Program-made: the position numbers and the translations under genes
Shown: piece after piece, positions 17,368 through 26,567 of the stretch
Layout: each line of letters begins with the position of its first letter
Numbering within the stretch: the first letter of the stretch is position 1
Notes under the pieces: generated by a model
Seen by the model: the letters and a program-made list of their open reading frames with translations, nothing else
Databases searched by the model: none
Told to the model about the DNA's origin: nothing
Source: Bacteroidia bacterium
GTDB taxonomy: Bacteria > Bacteroidota > Bacteroidia > Bacteroidales > Rikenellaceae
Reading direction: 5' to 3'
DNA length: 61,534 nucleotides
Assembly (NCBI GenBank): GCA_025999315.1
Contig: BNXD01000001.1
Span: 1 to 61,534, forward strand

Positions 17368-18954
17368 TCATTTCGACATCAACTCGAAGATGGGGGCGAA
17401 GTTGTCGCTCTGTTTGACGGTGAGCACCAGCGGGCCCTTGAAGCGTTCGCCGCGGCGGTCGACCCATATGCCGCGCGGCAGACGCACCAGACGGCGGGGT
17501 TCGCTGTCGCAGAAGGGGGCGCAGAGGTAACGCCCGCCGAGCATGAACTGGTCGTTGCAGTCCGAGAAACCGCTGCGAGGGAACATGTACTCCATCGGGC
17601 GGACGATCGGCTCGCCGCCCAACATGCACTCGCGTCGCACCCCGGACATGTAGGGAGCCAGCGACGCGCGCCACTGCAGACACTTTTTGACCGTTTCGTA
17701 AGCGCTGCGGTCGGTGATGCGCCACGGAGCGAAGCCGACGGTGGGCAGAGCCGATATGGCCTGCAGCTGCAGGGTGCGCACCATCAGCCACTCACGGGCG
17801 AACAGCTCGGCGGTATCGGCGGGCATACAGGGCATGGGACGATAGCCGTAGAAGCCGCTTAATGACGCGGAGGTCAGCTTGTTGAGCTGGCCGGCGATCT
17901 GCCCCGAACGCGCCTTGAGCGAGGTGTCGGCCAGCACGTTGGCATAAGGGGTGAAAGGTTTGTCCGCCCCGGGGAAATACTCGGTCAGAGGGATGTCGCT
18001 CCCGATCTCGATCCACCGCGCCATCAGACGGGAGGCCTGGGTGGGGGTGAGCGAGGGCAGCAGCCGCGCACAATCGAAACGCACCCCGTCGATGCCGTAA
18101 TCGGCCACCAGCCTCTTGACGGCCGCGCGGAGATGCTCCACCTGACGTTCGCCGGCCAGATCGTAGACCGAGTAGTAGCCGCCATCCTGGTGCACCACCA
18201 CGGGCCCCTTGCCGGGGTTTTGGAGCAGAAATCCGCGTTGCATGTTCTCGACAAATGTGCGCCCCGAGACGGCGGCGTAGGGGGTCAGGGTGAGCATCAC
18301 CTTGAAACCCAGCGCGTGGAGCCGCTCGACCATGGCCCGGGGGTCGGGGAAGGCCCCGGCAAAGAAGGTGTAGGCGCCAGGCAGTTCGCTCCAGCCGTCG
18401 CCGACGAGCACTATCCCGCGCGGGAAACCCTCGCCGACGAGCCGTTCGGCATAGGCGACGATCCGCTCCTGGGAGGGCAGCGACCCGAACTCGAGAGAGG
18501 TGTCGTAGAGCGGCAGGTCGTAGAACTCCTGCGGCGGGGCGATGTTCTCGGGCGGAAAGTATTTGAAACACAGCATGCGGTAGGCGTCGCGAAGGGTGCG
18601 TCCGACCTCCGCCACATAGGGTTTGTCGTCGCGATAGCGCAGGCGGAACACCGATCCGTCGAAACGCACCTCGGTCGCCGGGCGGCAGTAGATGAACCGC
18701 CCCAGACTGGAGAGCAGCACGGGGGTGGTGAACCCTTCGCCCGAGCTCTGCCCGACGGTCGCCGTAAAAGGCTGCAGGAACGGCTGTTCGGGCGAGTTGC
18801 CGACATGAAGGCCCCACCATTTCTCGCCCTTGTGGCTCTGGACGCTGATCTCGGCGGCGGAGATGGAGGTCGCCGAGTGCAACAGACAGATGACAAGCAG
18901 GATTGCCCGGCGCAGCGTAGTAGAAAAAACGGTATTTGATCTGTTCATCATCAT
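17368..18954 (-). CDS. Glycoside hydrolase family 31 protein, secreted
   Basis: The 528-aa protein has an N-terminal signal peptide ending near SATSISAAE. The (beta/alpha)8 core contains DGWSELPGAYTFFAGAFPDP, the FKVMLTLTPYAA strand and the GIDGVRFDCARLLP strand whose Asp294 is the likely GH31 nucleophile. The C-terminal beta domain is short. GH31 includes alpha-glucosidases, alpha-xylosidases and sulfoquinovosidases; the motif lacks the WxxDMNE form of alpha-glucosidases, so I cannot name the substrate. It is a single gene, separate from the carbohydrate locus near the end of the window. Two 36-bp direct repeats lie directly upstream. Confidence 0.8.
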   Translation of the reverse strand: MMMNRSNTVFSTTLRRAILLVICLLHSATSISAAEISVQSHKGEKWWGLHVGNSPEQPFLQPFTATVGQSSGEGFTTPVLLSSLGRFIYCRPATEVRFDGSVFRLRYRDDKPYVAEVGRTLRDAYRMLCFKYFPPENIAPPQEFYDLPLYDTSLEFGSLPSQERIVAYAERLVGEGFPRGIVLVGDGWSELPGAYTFFAGAFPDPRAMVERLHALGFKVMLTLTPYAAVSGRTFVENMQRGFLLQNPGKGPVVVHQDGGYYSVYDLAGERQVEHLRAAVKRLVADYGIDGVRFDCARLLPSLTPTQASRLMARWIEIGSDIPLTEYFPGADKPFTPYANVLADTSLKARSGQIAGQLNKLTSASLSGFYGYRPMPCMPADTAELFAREWLMVRTLQLQAISALPTVGFAPWRITDRSAYETVKKCLQWRASLAPYMSGVRRECMLGGEPIVRPMEYMFPRSGFSDCNDQFMLGGRYLCAPFCDSEPRRLVRLPRGIWVDRRGERFKGPLVLTVKQSDNFAPIFELMSK

Positions 18955-18958
18955 AACA

Positions 18959-19029
18959 TTTTGGAGAGAGGCAATTTTCTGTCGTCAATCTGCATTTTTG
19001 GAGAGAGGCGATTTTCTGTCGTCAATCTG
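18959..19029. repeat. Two tandem 36-bp direct repeats upstream of GH31
   Basis: The unit starts TTTGGAGAGAGGC and continues ATTTTCTGTCGTCAATCTG. Copies at about 18959-18993 and 18995-19029 differ at only a few positions. They begin 5 nt upstream of the GH31 start and could be leader or operator sequences. A nested hairpin of the GACTCCC/GGGAGTC type follows at 19033-19115. Confidence 0.7.
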
Positions 19030-19032
19030 TTT

Positions 19033-19115
19033 TCGACTCCCTGCTCGCCCCCCAGCGGCTTTTAGCCGCCGCACGGGCAAGGGAGTCGGCGGTTTTGACA
19101 GGCAAAACCGCATAA
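19033..19115. repeat. Nested GACTCCC/GGGAGTC hairpin module (solo copy)
   Basis: The outer arms GACTCCCT/AGGGAGTC enclose an AGCGGC...GCCGC stem, and a second hairpin GCGGTTTTG/CAAAACCGC follows. The copies near 5690 and 28655 have GCAGTTTTG/CAAAACTGC at the second hairpin, so both arms have changed together. Confidence 0.6.
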
Positions 19116-19202
19116 GCGACAGTCGGCTGCCTGTATCCGATTTTTGTGATGCGGCTCACGCTTTGTTTAGGCTCGCAGGGCCACGCATCCGCGACTGCAA
19201 TA

Positions 19203-19514
19203 TCAACTCTGCTCGAGCTCCTTTTTGAGCAGCGTGGTGACGGACAGGGGCCGCTGGCCGAAGAGCAACCCGGCCAGCTCCAGATAGCGGTCGAACAGTT
19301 CGCCCGTCAGACGGCTGTAGTCGGCCATCGACTCCACCTCGACCATCAGAGCATAGGTCAAATGCTCTTCCGCCCGCTCGGATATGATGCGACAGAGGGT
19401 CGCCGCCCCCATGCCGCTTTGGCGCAACAGCGGCATATATTCGTTCTCCATCAGGGAGATCCATTGCTGTCGGCAGTGCGGCTCGACCACAAAAGTCGTG
19501 TTGACGATATACAT
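19203..19514 (-). CDS. DUF4286 family protein
   Basis: The 103-aa protein matches the DUF4286 family of Bacteroidetes, small alpha/beta proteins of unknown function that resemble dimeric ferredoxin-like domains. It begins MYIVNTTFVVEP and has the conserved central TYALMVEVESMADYSRL strand-helix. There is no signal peptide. It is divergent from the OsmC gene; a TAATTTTG -7 box on the minus strand at 19544-19551 could drive it. Confidence 0.8.
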   Translation of the reverse strand: MYIVNTTFVVEPHCRQQWISLMENEYMPLLRQSGMGAATLCRIISERAEEHLTYALMVEVESMADYSRLTGELFDRYLELAGLLFGQRPLSVTTLLKKELEQS

Positions 19515-19573
19515 CCGAAAAATTTAGGAGTCGCAAGTTACTCCAAAATTATCATTTTATAAAATTTATTACG

Positions 19574-19581
19574 TAAATTTG
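19574..19581 (+). promoter_or_regulatory. Putative -7 box of the OsmC-family gene
   Basis: TAAATTTG matches TAnnTTTG, 24 nt upstream of the preferred ATG. The TTTG box is not clear. Confidence 0.45.
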
Positions 19582-19605
19582 CGCTATCAAAAACGACAAT
19601 CCACC

Positions 19606-20013
19606 ATGGCTACAATCACTTCCATCTACAAAGGCGACCTGCGCACCGAGATGACGCACGATCAGTCCGGCACCACGATCCTCGCCGATGCCCCGGTCGA
19701 CAACCACGGCAAAGGGCAGGCCTTTTCGCCTACCGATCTGGTCGCCGCAGCGCTCGGCGGCTGCATGTTGACCATCATGGGCATAGCTGCAAACCGGCAC
19801 GGCTTCGACATCACCGGCACGCGGGTGGAGACCTCCAAGGTCATGACCTCCGACCCGCGCCGCATAGGCGAGATAGCGATCGACTTTCACTTTCCGCATG
19901 ACTATGACGACAAGACCCGGCGCATCATCGAGCTCGCGGCCAGAGGGTGTCCCGTGGCGCGCAGCCTGAGCCCCGAAGTGCTGCAGACGCTGCGTTTTCA
20001 CTACGGCAAGTAA
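19606..20013 (+). CDS. OsmC family peroxiredoxin-like protein
   Basis: The 135-aa protein is a typical OsmC/OhrA-fold protein. The two redox cysteines are in GGCML and GCPVARSL, separated by about 60 residues as in the family, and the SPTDLVAAALGGC segment is diagnostic. Family members reduce organic hydroperoxides; the physiological substrate here is unknown. I use the ATG at 19606. An upstream TTG at 19579 would overlap the -7 box and add a nine-residue tail unlike the family. Confidence 0.9.
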   Translation: MATITSIYKGDLRTEMTHDQSGTTILADAPVDNHGKGQAFSPTDLVAAALGGCMLTIMGIAANRHGFDITGTRVETSKVMTSDPRRIGEIAIDFHFPHDYDDKTRRIIELAARGCPVARSLSPEVLQTLRFHYGK

Positions 20014-20024
20014 CTATCTATTTT

Positions 20025-20067
20025 CAAATTAAAACCATTTCCAATTTTAAAATTAAAACCATATCCA
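20025..20067. repeat. Short tandem repeat upstream of the WG-repeat gene
   Basis: AAATTAAAACCATTTCCAA occurs twice in the 54-nt gap before the start at 20068, the second copy with one change. The purpose is not evident. Confidence 0.5.
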
Positions 20068-21417
20068 ATGAAAAACCATCTATTTGGCGCCGCGCTGCTG
20101 TTTGCTGCGTTTTCGGGCGTAAATGCACAGACCACCGTTCTGACACCCCAATTTACGGAACAGAGCAAAAAGATCGTTATCCCCAAGGAAGGCTCCGTCT
20201 TCCCCGAGATCCACAATGGATTGATAGCCGTCTCCAAATATCCGCAACTGATGTATGTCGGCGTAGCCAGCGGAGAATATGTGTGGGGGACCGATTTTCA
20301 TTTTACCCGCAAAAACGACTATGCGACCGCCTATTTTTCAGGAGGCGCGATGATGGCCTGGCGCAAAAAACCGGATGCCTATTCCGCTTCGCCCTTTATC
20401 ATCTACCCCGATGGCAAGTACCGCGATTTTCCGGCGACAACGAAGATACTGACCGTTTCCGACTTCTGCGAGGGTTACGCTCTGATGCAAAAGGGCAATT
20501 TCATGGGGTTCCAACAGGTGTTCATCGACAAAAACGGCAAGGAGGTTTTCCCGGCGCTCAACAGCAGCGGGACCGGCACGATGGGCGATGCAAATATATA
20601 TCCGGTGAGGGAGAACCGTCGGGTGTTCTACAACGCCACGCTGAAAAAGTATGGCTATGCCGATAAAAACGGCGTGGTGGTCATAAAGCCGCAATTCGCG
20701 CAGGCGCTGAACTTCAGCGAGGGATTGGCGGCGGTCAAGACGGGCGGCGAATACGACGGCAAGTGGGGATTCATCGACCCGACGGGCAAAATGGTCATCC
20801 CGGCCACCTACATCCTCAAGCCAGGGCGTTTCAGCGAGGGGCTGGCCGCCGTACGCATCGGCAGCAGCGAAAGCGACTGCGAAATGGCCTATATCGACAA
20901 GACAGGCAAGCGCGCGACCGAGAACAAGCCGTGGAGGTTGAATGAATTTCACGACGGCTATGCGTGGGTCGGCACAGGCTGCGACAAACTGTCGGTCATC
21001 GACCGCAAGTTCGACGAAGTGCGCAACGTAACGGCAGATTTCTACCATGATGGCAATGGCTTCGGCGTCTGCAATTTTCAGATGACGCCCGAGGGGAAGG
21101 TCGACCCTGACTGGGGCATCGATTTTCCTGGCGGAGAGCAGTCGCTCAACCAGCGTGGCGTCGACGACGGCGACATCTTTGCCCCTGACGGAACGGTTCT
21201 TTTCCGGTGCGTGGATGCCCGGGGCGAGCGGGTGAACCTGCATGCTCCGACCGAAGGCGAGCTGATGTTTTGCCGGGTGCGCATCGAAAACGAGCCCCGC
21301 CTGAAGGAAAAGAGCGTCTATTTGCAGTGCTTCATAAATAAAAAGGGTGAAATAGTCTATTGGTTCGAGGAGGGTGTCGAGGGTTTTGAAGGCAAAAAAC
21401 CGGTGCAGATAAAATAG
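20068..21417 (+). CDS. Secreted WG-repeat protein
   Basis: The 449-aa protein has a signal peptide ending near GVNAQ and WG-type beta-propeller-like repeats, clearest at KYGYADKNGVVVIKPQF, KWGFIDPTGKMVIPATY and AYIDKTGKRATENKPW, each followed by FSEGLAAV-like units. Such proteins are common in Bacteroidetes; no enzymatic role is established and no catalytic motif is visible. It is probably periplasmic or surface-located. It may share transcription with the OsmC gene, 54 nt upstream, but a short tandem repeat separates them. Confidence 0.75.
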   Translation: MKNHLFGAALLFAAFSGVNAQTTVLTPQFTEQSKKIVIPKEGSVFPEIHNGLIAVSKYPQLMYVGVASGEYVWGTDFHFTRKNDYATAYFSGGAMMAWRKKPDAYSASPFIIYPDGKYRDFPATTKILTVSDFCEGYALMQKGNFMGFQQVFIDKNGKEVFPALNSSGTGTMGDANIYPVRENRRVFYNATLKKYGYADKNGVVVIKPQFAQALNFSEGLAAVKTGGEYDGKWGFIDPTGKMVIPATYILKPGRFSEGLAAVRIGSSESDCEMAYIDKTGKRATENKPWRLNEFHDGYAWVGTGCDKLSVIDRKFDEVRNVTADFYHDGNGFGVCNFQMTPEGKVDPDWGIDFPGGEQSLNQRGVDDGDIFAPDGTVLFRCVDARGERVNLHAPTEGELMFCRVRIENEPRLKEKSVYLQCFINKKGEIVYWFEEGVEGFEGKKPVQIK

Positions 21418-21455
21418 CCTCCCGGAAAAATTGCTGGGAAAATTGTCGGGAAAAT

Positions 21456-21486
21456 TTTGTCGATATGCAAAATTTTCCTAATTTTG
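21456..21486 (+). promoter_or_regulatory. Promoter of rplU-rpmA
   Basis: TTTG at 21456-21459 and TAATTTTG at 21479-21486 are separated by 19 bp, a near-ideal Bacteroidetes promoter, 27 nt upstream of the rplU start. Confidence 0.75.
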
Positions 21487-21513
21487 CGCTCCAATCTGTA
21501 TTAAAATAGATCG

Positions 21514-21828
21514 ATGTACGCAATAGCGGAAATTGCAGGTCAACAATTCAAAGTTGAAAAAGGTCGCAAGCTCTATGTCAACCGTCTTGCGGGGGATGAA
21601 GGTTCCTCGCTGAGCTTCGACAAAATCCTGCTCACGGACAACGACGGTCAGGTTAAAGTAGGCACACCTGTTGTGAAAGGTGCCTCGGTAAATGTAACGA
21701 TCCTGCGCCACTTGAAGGACGACAAAGTGTTGGTCTTCAAGAAAAAACGCAGAAAAGGCTACAAGGTCAAAAACGGCCATCGCCAGTATCTGACCCAGAT
21801 ACAGATCGACGACATCGTAACGGCTTAA
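21514..21828 (+). CDS. rplU: 50S ribosomal protein L21
   Basis: The 104-aa protein has the standard L21 length and motifs (MYAIAEIAGQQFKVEKG at the N-terminus, KVLVFKKKRRKGYKVKNGH near the C-terminus). It binds 23S rRNA in the large subunit. It has a strong promoter and rpmA follows after 13 nt, the usual pairing. Confidence 0.98.
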   Translation: MYAIAEIAGQQFKVEKGRKLYVNRLAGDEGSSLSFDKILLTDNDGQVKVGTPVVKGASVNVTILRHLKDDKVLVFKKKRRKGYKVKNGHRQYLTQIQIDDIVTA

Positions 21829-21841
21829 ATCTCACTGAAAA

Positions 21842-22102
21842 ATGGCACACAAGAAAGGAGTCGGCAGTTCCAAGAACGGCCGCGAGTCGGAAAGCAAACG
21901 ACTGGGAGTGAAGCTGTTCGGTGGTCAATTTGCCAAAGCGGGCAACATCATCGTCCGTCAGCGCGGCACGGTGCACAATGCCGGTGAGAATGTGGGCATG
22001 GGCAAGGACCACACCCTGTTCGCCCTGGCCAACGGCACGGTCACCTTCACCAAAAAGGCTTCGGGCAAGTCGTACGTCAGCGTAACGCCCCTGGCAGAGT
22101 AA
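21842..22102 (+). CDS. rpmA: 50S ribosomal protein L27
   Basis: The 86-aa protein starts [20 protein letters not shown], the flexible N-terminus that reaches toward the peptidyl transferase centre, and continues with [20 protein letters not shown]. It has the non-cleaved form of the N-terminus, with no Firmicutes-like extension. It ends the L21-L27 operon, and a strong terminator follows at 22168. Confidence 0.98.
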   Translation: MAHKKGVGSSKNGRESESKRLGVKLFGGQFAKAGNIIVRQRGTVHNAGENVGMGKDHTLFALANGTVTFTKKASGKSYVSVTPLAE

Positions 22103-22167
22103 CACACGGAGGCCTGGCCGGGATGTCTCGGGACGTCTTCATAGAAACCCGGGCCTCAGGTAGAAAT

Positions 22168-22201
22168 AAAAAAGGCTGCTCACGCATGAGCAGCCTTTTT
22201 T
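22168..22201 (+). terminator. Intrinsic terminator after rpmA
   Basis: A stem of about 15 bp (GGCTGCTCA with TGAGCAGCC, extended by A/T pairs) with a four-base loop and a T-run. Confidence 0.9.
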
Positions 22202-22209
22202 ATTGGGCT

Positions 22210-22850
22210 GGTGCGGGCTCGCAGCGCCCTTCCGCCGACTGTGAACCACTTCCGGCGCTCTCTCCGACGCGCGAGTGCAGTGTCAAGGCAGGCTCGGTCT
22301 GGTATCGGCTGTGCTGCCCGCAGACGGCGGGGGCTGCCCGAGCCAAACCGAGTGCAAAGGCGAGTTTGCCCGCAACTCTGCCTGACAACGGGAGAAAGAC
22401 GCGCCGGCGAAGAAAAAGTCATCGGACAATGAATCACGCGAACCAGCGGCTGTAGTTTGTGTTTGATTATCGGTGCCTTATCGCGTTACCAAATCATAAA
22501 TGTCATGTTGCCCAGAGTCATGTCACCCTGAGCTTGTCGAAGGGTCTCGGCAATGCTATGTGTGAGATGCTTCGACTGCGCTCAGCATGACATGCGGGGT
22601 AGAGATGGTTGCCTGCGGCTTTCTCGCGCTACCTTAAGCATAGTCCGCAAGCGGCCTCTGCCCTCGCTCGCAGCGTCGGGTAGACTGCGCTCAGCATGAC
22701 ATGCTGGGTAGAGATGGTTGCCTGCGGCTTTCTCCTCGCGGCTCGGCATAGCTCGAACAAGTTCGACTCTGCCCTCGCTCGCAGCGTCGGGTAGACTGCG
22801 CTCAGCATGACATATTATCATGACATATTATTTAAATAACCCCCTACCCC
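22210..22850. repeat. Intergenic repeat block R4
   Basis: There is no gene. A module B-like hairpin lies near 22350. At about 22510-22605 a TGTCACCCTGAG unit faces a CTCAGCATGACA unit, so the two form one large inverted repeat. Two tandem units of about 110 bp follow (22584-22693 and 22694-22810), sharing TAGAGATGGTTGCCTGCGGC and CTCGCTCGCAGCGTCGGGTA; their internal hairpin segments differ. Confidence 0.75.
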
Positions 22851-22854
22851 ACCC

Positions 22855-23862
22855 CTAAAACAGCGAACCGGGGCTTTCGGGGGGTGTCATACCCAGATGG
22901 GCATAAGCCAGCGGGGTGGCCTCACGACCGCGGGGGGTGCGTTTGAGAAAGCCCTCCTTGATCAGAAACGGCTCGTAGACCTCCTCGATGGTGCCCGCCT
23001 CTTCGCCCACGGCAGTGGCTATGGTGTTCAGGCCCACCGGCCCACCGCCGAACTTGCCGATGATGGTGGTCAGGATGCGGTTGTCCATCTTGTCGAGGCC
23101 ACGGGCGTCGATATTCAGGGCGGTCAGGGCCAGGCGCGTGATAGCCAGGTCGATGTACCCTTCGCCCTTGACCATGGCAAAGTCTCTGACCCGCCTGAGC
23201 AGGGCGTTGGCGATGCGCGGCGTGCCGCGGCTGCGCAACGCTATCTCGTCGGCCGCCATCTGGTCGATGGCGATGTCGAGGATCGAGGCCGAACGCTTGA
23301 CGATGCCCGAGAGCGTCGCGCTGTCATAATATTCAAGGTGGCACTGTATGCCGAAACGGGCCCTGAGCGGCGCGGTCAGCAGGCCGCTGCGCGTGGTGGC
23401 GCCGATGAGCGTGAAGGGGTTGAGCTCGATCTGGATCGAACGCGCGCTGGGGCCCTTGTCGAGCACGATGTCGATCTTGTAATCCTCCATGGCCGAGTAG
23501 AGATACTCCTCCACCACGGGGCTCAGGCGGTGTATCTCGTCGATGAACAGCACGTCGCCCGGTTCGAGATTGGTCAGCAGGCCGGCCAGATCGCCCGGTT
23601 TGTCGAGCACGGGGCCCGAGCTGAGTTTGAGCTTCGAGCCCATCTCGTTGCTGACGATATAGGCGAGGGTGGTCTTGCCCAGACCCGGAGGGCCGTGCAG
23701 CAACAGGTGGTCGAGCGGCTCGTCGCGCATGATGGCGGCCTGTATGAATACGCGGAGGTTGTCCACGGTCTTGTCCTGCCCGCAAAACGCCTCGAGCGCC
23801 TGCGGCCTGATCCGCCCCTCGAACTCCAGATCGCTCTCCACCCCGCGCATGTTTCGGTCCAT
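22855..23862 (-). CDS. ruvB: Holliday junction branch migration helicase subunit RuvB
   Basis: The 335-aa AAA+ ATPase drives branch migration with RuvA. Visible are [13 protein letters not shown] N-terminal contacts, Walker [12 protein letters not shown], Walker B with LFIDEIHR, sensor GATTRSGLL and the arginine finger region PLRARFG. The C-terminal winged helix ends [17 protein letters not shown], as in the family. I choose the ATG at 23862; a TTG nine bases upstream would add only three residues. Alone on the minus strand with a good promoter. Confidence 0.97.
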   Translation of the reverse strand: MDRNMRGVESDLEFEGRIRPQALEAFCGQDKTVDNLRVFIQAAIMRDEPLDHLLLHGPPGLGKTTLAYIVSNEMGSKLKLSSGPVLDKPGDLAGLLTNLEPGDVLFIDEIHRLSPVVEEYLYSAMEDYKIDIVLDKGPSARSIQIELNPFTLIGATTRSGLLTAPLRARFGIQCHLEYYDSATLSGIVKRSASILDIAIDQMAADEIALRSRGTPRIANALLRRVRDFAMVKGEGYIDLAITRLALTALNIDARGLDKMDNRILTTIIGKFGGGPVGLNTIATAVGEEAGTIEEVYEPFLIKEGFLKRTPRGREATPLAYAHLGMTPPESPGSLF

Positions 23863-23882
23863 ATAAAGCAAATAAATTTAGA

Positions 23883-23915
23883 CAAAGATAGTGAACAAAG
23901 ACGTTATTTCGCAAA
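23883..23915 (-). promoter_or_regulatory. Promoter of ruvB
   Basis: On the minus strand TTTG (23912-23915) and TATCTTTG (23883-23890) are 21 bp apart, about 20 nt upstream of the ATG. Confidence 0.6.
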
Positions 23916-23929
23916 AATAAACAAAAGAA

Positions 23930-24165
23930 GCCGTCCCGATATTTTGATGTGCACCCAAAGGTATGTGTCCAACTTTCGGGGGCACTTCATTGAGCGACGG
24001 GGTTACTTCGCCCCTGCGGGGCGATTTGGAAGTGTTGTTGCGCTTTCTGAACTGACTAACATATATGGTTGTATTTTGCGGCCACACAGCCGCCGGGGCT
24101 GCGATGCGCAACCGCACCGTCCAGCTTACGGCCGGGTATACATTCTGAGAGTTTGCTTTAGATCA
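23930..24165. repeat. Short repeat-derived stretch between ruvB and clpX
   Basis: It holds fragments of the intergenic repeats, including a GCGATTTGGAAGTGTTGTTG segment also found at 1020. I see no gene here. Confidence 0.5.
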
Positions 24166-24173
24166 AAAATAAC

Positions 24174-24205
24174 CAAGCCCCGACATCGACCGGTGTCGGG
24201 GCTTG
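24174..24205 (-). terminator. Intrinsic terminator of the tig-clpP-clpX cluster
   Basis: CAAGCCCCGACA pairs perfectly with TGTCGGGGCTTG around an 8-nt loop. On the minus strand it is followed by GTTATTTTTG. It lies about 90 nt past the clpX stop. Confidence 0.75.
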
Positions 24206-24293
24206 ATTTTGCAAAGCGGGCGGAAAGAGCCCCAAGAACTTATCTGAATTTTCGCGACGATGCCATTCGGCGACGCTGAATTTCAGACAAACT

Positions 24294-25616
24294 CTAAGCC
24301 GTGCGCATGTGGTTCGATGCTTCGATCCGGCTGCGGGCGTAGTCGAGCGTAACGATGAATCGGCGGGCGTTCTTCTCGGCAGCCCTTTTTGCGTTCTCTG
24401 GTGCGTTCTCTGCCACGCTCTCCCCCGCGGGCGTTCCGGCCGCCTCGGCAATGGGCGAGGAGGGGATGTCGAACATTGCGTCCATCATGATCGCCTCGCA
24501 TATCGAGCGCAGGCCGCGCGCGCCGAGTTTGAACTCCACCGCCTTGTCGACAATATAGTCCAGGGTGTCGTCCTCGAAGACCAACTCCACGTTGTCCAGC
24601 TCGAAAAGGCTGATATACTGTTTGATAATGGCGTTGCGCGGCCGGGTCAGTATGGCCCTCAACGCCTGGCGTCCCAGCGGTTCGAGCCACGTGAGCACGG
24701 GGATTCGGCCTACGAGCTCGGGTATGAGACCGAACGCCTTGAGGTCCTGTGGCATAACATGCTCGATCAGATTGTCGCGCCTGACAGCGCCACGGTTGCC
24801 GGCGTTGTCGTAACCCATCACATGGGTGTTGAGCCGCTGGGCGATCTTCTTCTCGATGCCGTCAAAGGCTCCGCCGCAGATAAACAGGATGTTGGCGGTG
24901 TTGATCTGCACGAATTTCTGTTCGGGATGTTTGCGCCCCCCTTCGGGTGGAACGTTCACCGTGGCGCCTTCAAGTATTTTGAGCAGAGCCTGTTGCACTC
25001 CTTCGCCCGAGACATCGCGGGTGATCGAGGGGTTGTCGCTCTTGCGGGCGATCTTGTCGATCTCGTCGATGAAGACGATGCCGCGCTCGGCCAGCTCGAC
25101 GTTGTAGTCGGCCACCTGATAGAGCCTGGAGAGGATACCCTCCACATCCTCACCTACATAGCCCGCCTCGGTGAGGGTTGTCGCGTCGACGATGCAGAAA
25201 GGCACCTTCAGCAGCCGGGCGATGGTTCTGGCCAGCAGCGTCTTGCCCGTTCCGGTGGGACCCACCATGACGATGTTCGATTTGTCGATCTCCACGTCGG
25301 CAACACCCTGCTGGCTGTGATAGAGTCGCTTGTAGTGGTTATAAACGGCCACCGAAAGGTACTTTTTGGCCGTATCCTGTCCGATGACGTACTGGTCGAG
25401 GAAGTTTTTGATCTCAAGGGGTTTGAGCAGCTCTTCGATATGCAGCTCGGGGGCTTTGCGGCTCTGTTTAGCGCTCTCGTTGAGCAATTTATGACCGTGT
25501 TCGATGCAACGGTCGCAGATGAACGTCCTCCCATCGTTGCCGCTGAACATGGCATCGACCTGGTCGCGCGTCAGACCGCAGAACGAACAAATGTCGATAT
25601 TATCCTTCTTGGCCAT
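24294..25616 (-). CDS. clpX: ATP-dependent Clp protease ATP-binding subunit ClpX
   Basis: The 440-aa unfoldase feeds substrates to ClpP. The N-terminal zinc-binding domain has CSFCG and CDRC (four cysteines). The AAA+ core has Walker A GPTGTGKT, pore loop GYVG, Walker [10 protein letters not shown] and the sensor arginine region. The IGF loop that docks ClpP appears as MGY. The C-terminus is extended by an Ala/Glu-rich tail of about 60 residues, within which the family similarity becomes weak. The start overlaps the end of clpP by 17 nt, so the two are translated from one mRNA. Confidence 0.98.
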   Translation of the reverse strand: MAKKDNIDICSFCGLTRDQVDAMFSGNDGRTFICDRCIEHGHKLLNESAKQSRKAPELHIEELLKPLEIKNFLDQYVIGQDTAKKYLSVAVYNHYKRLYHSQQGVADVEIDKSNIVMVGPTGTGKTLLARTIARLLKVPFCIVDATTLTEAGYVGEDVEGILSRLYQVADYNVELAERGIVFIDEIDKIARKSDNPSITRDVSGEGVQQALLKILEGATVNVPPEGGRKHPEQKFVQINTANILFICGGAFDGIEKKIAQRLNTHVMGYDNAGNRGAVRRDNLIEHVMPQDLKAFGLIPELVGRIPVLTWLEPLGRQALRAILTRPRNAIIKQYISLFELDNVELVFEDDTLDYIVDKAVEFKLGARGLRSICEAIMMDAMFDIPSSPIAEAAGTPAGESVAENAPENAKRAAEKNARRFIVTLDYARSRIEASNHMRTA

Positions 25617-26295
25617 CCGTCATTTTTTTGTGGTGTTGCAACACTCTGTCGATCAGGCCATAGTCGACCGCTTCCGAAGCAGTCATCCAATAGTCGCGGT
25701 CGGCGTCGTCGGCGATCTTCTCCACCGGCACATGGCTGTGCTCGGAGAGTATCTCGAACAGCTCGCGTTTGGTCTGAAGTATCTGTTTGGCAGTGATCTC
25801 AATGTCCGAAGCCTGCCCCTGCACCCCGCCCAGCGGCTGGTGGATCATCACCCGCGAATGGGTCAGGGCCGAGCGTTTGCCCGCCGCCCCAGCCGCCAGC
25901 AGCACCGCGCTCATGCTTGCCGCCAACCCCGTGCAGATGGTCGCCACATCCGACCCGATGAGCTGCATCGTGTCGTAGATGCCCAACCCGGCCGTTACCG
26001 ACCCGCCCGGCGAGTTGATGTAGAGTTGAATGTCCTTGTCGGGATCGGTCGACTCCAAAAACAGCAGCTGCGCCTGGATGATATTGGCCGCATCGTCATA
26101 GATCGGCACCCCAAGGAAGATGATCCGATCCATCATCAACCTCGAAAAAACATCCATCGTGGCGACATTCAACTGTCGCTCCTCGATGATCGTCGGCGAG
26201 ATATACGAGCTCTGCAACGACTGAAAAGCATCGAGTTTCATGCTGCTCAGTCCCATATGCCCTCTGGCAAAACGACGGAATTCACTGTTGTCCAT
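25600..26295 (-). CDS. clpP: ATP-dependent Clp protease proteolytic subunit ClpP
   Basis: The 231-aa serine protease subunit has the catalytic Ser in [12 protein letters not shown], His in MIHQPLGG and Asp in [18 protein letters not shown]. The N-terminal region is about 30 residues longer than in E. coli, as in other Bacteroidetes. It overlaps clpX by 17 nt. The trigger factor gene lies upstream, separated by 272 nt of repeat-rich sequence, so the cluster tig-clpP-clpX is conserved but possibly not one mRNA. Confidence 0.98.
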   Translation of the reverse strand: MDNSEFRRFARGHMGLSSMKLDAFQSLQSSYISPTIIEERQLNVATMDVFSRLMMDRIIFLGVPIYDDAANIIQAQLLFLESTDPDKDIQLYINSPGGSVTAGLGIYDTMQLIGSDVATICTGLAASMSAVLLAAGAAGKRSALTHSRVMIHQPLGGVQGQASDIEITAKQILQTKRELFEILSEHSHVPVEKIADDADRDYWMTASEAVDYGLIDRVLQHHKKMTDGQEG

Positions 26296-26309
26296 ATCTG
26301 CTTTTTCAC

Positions 26310-26565
26310 TTTATTACAATCTCGTCAGGCCGGGCGACTTTGATACTGGCTTCGTGCGTGGAAGTGAGCCGGAGCCAGCGGAGGGATACCACGAGCCGCA
26401 GGCGAGATGGTGACCCTTCGCGCCGGGTGGCTCCGGGTCACCGGCCTCTGCGAGGCCGAAAAACAAAAAATATAACCCCAAAGGTCGCTTATCTTGCTCA
26501 AGCGCTAATGAGAAACACCAAACTAAAAGAGCGTCGAAGAGCGAGATATTGAACCTTAAACAACC
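26310..26565. repeat. Small repeat block R6 between clpP and tig
   Basis: No gene. It has GCCGGAGCCAGCGGAGGG, also seen near 3220, and the stem CGGCCTC-TGC-GAGGCCG followed by AAAAACA. Equivalent hairpins near 1207, 14623 and 28598 have different but still pairing stems. Confidence 0.6.
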
Positions 26566-26567
26566 CT

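Noticed and set aside
22580..22815. Possible CRISPR array
   Set aside because: Only two units of about 110 bp with diverged interiors; no short, regular repeats or spacers and no cas genes.
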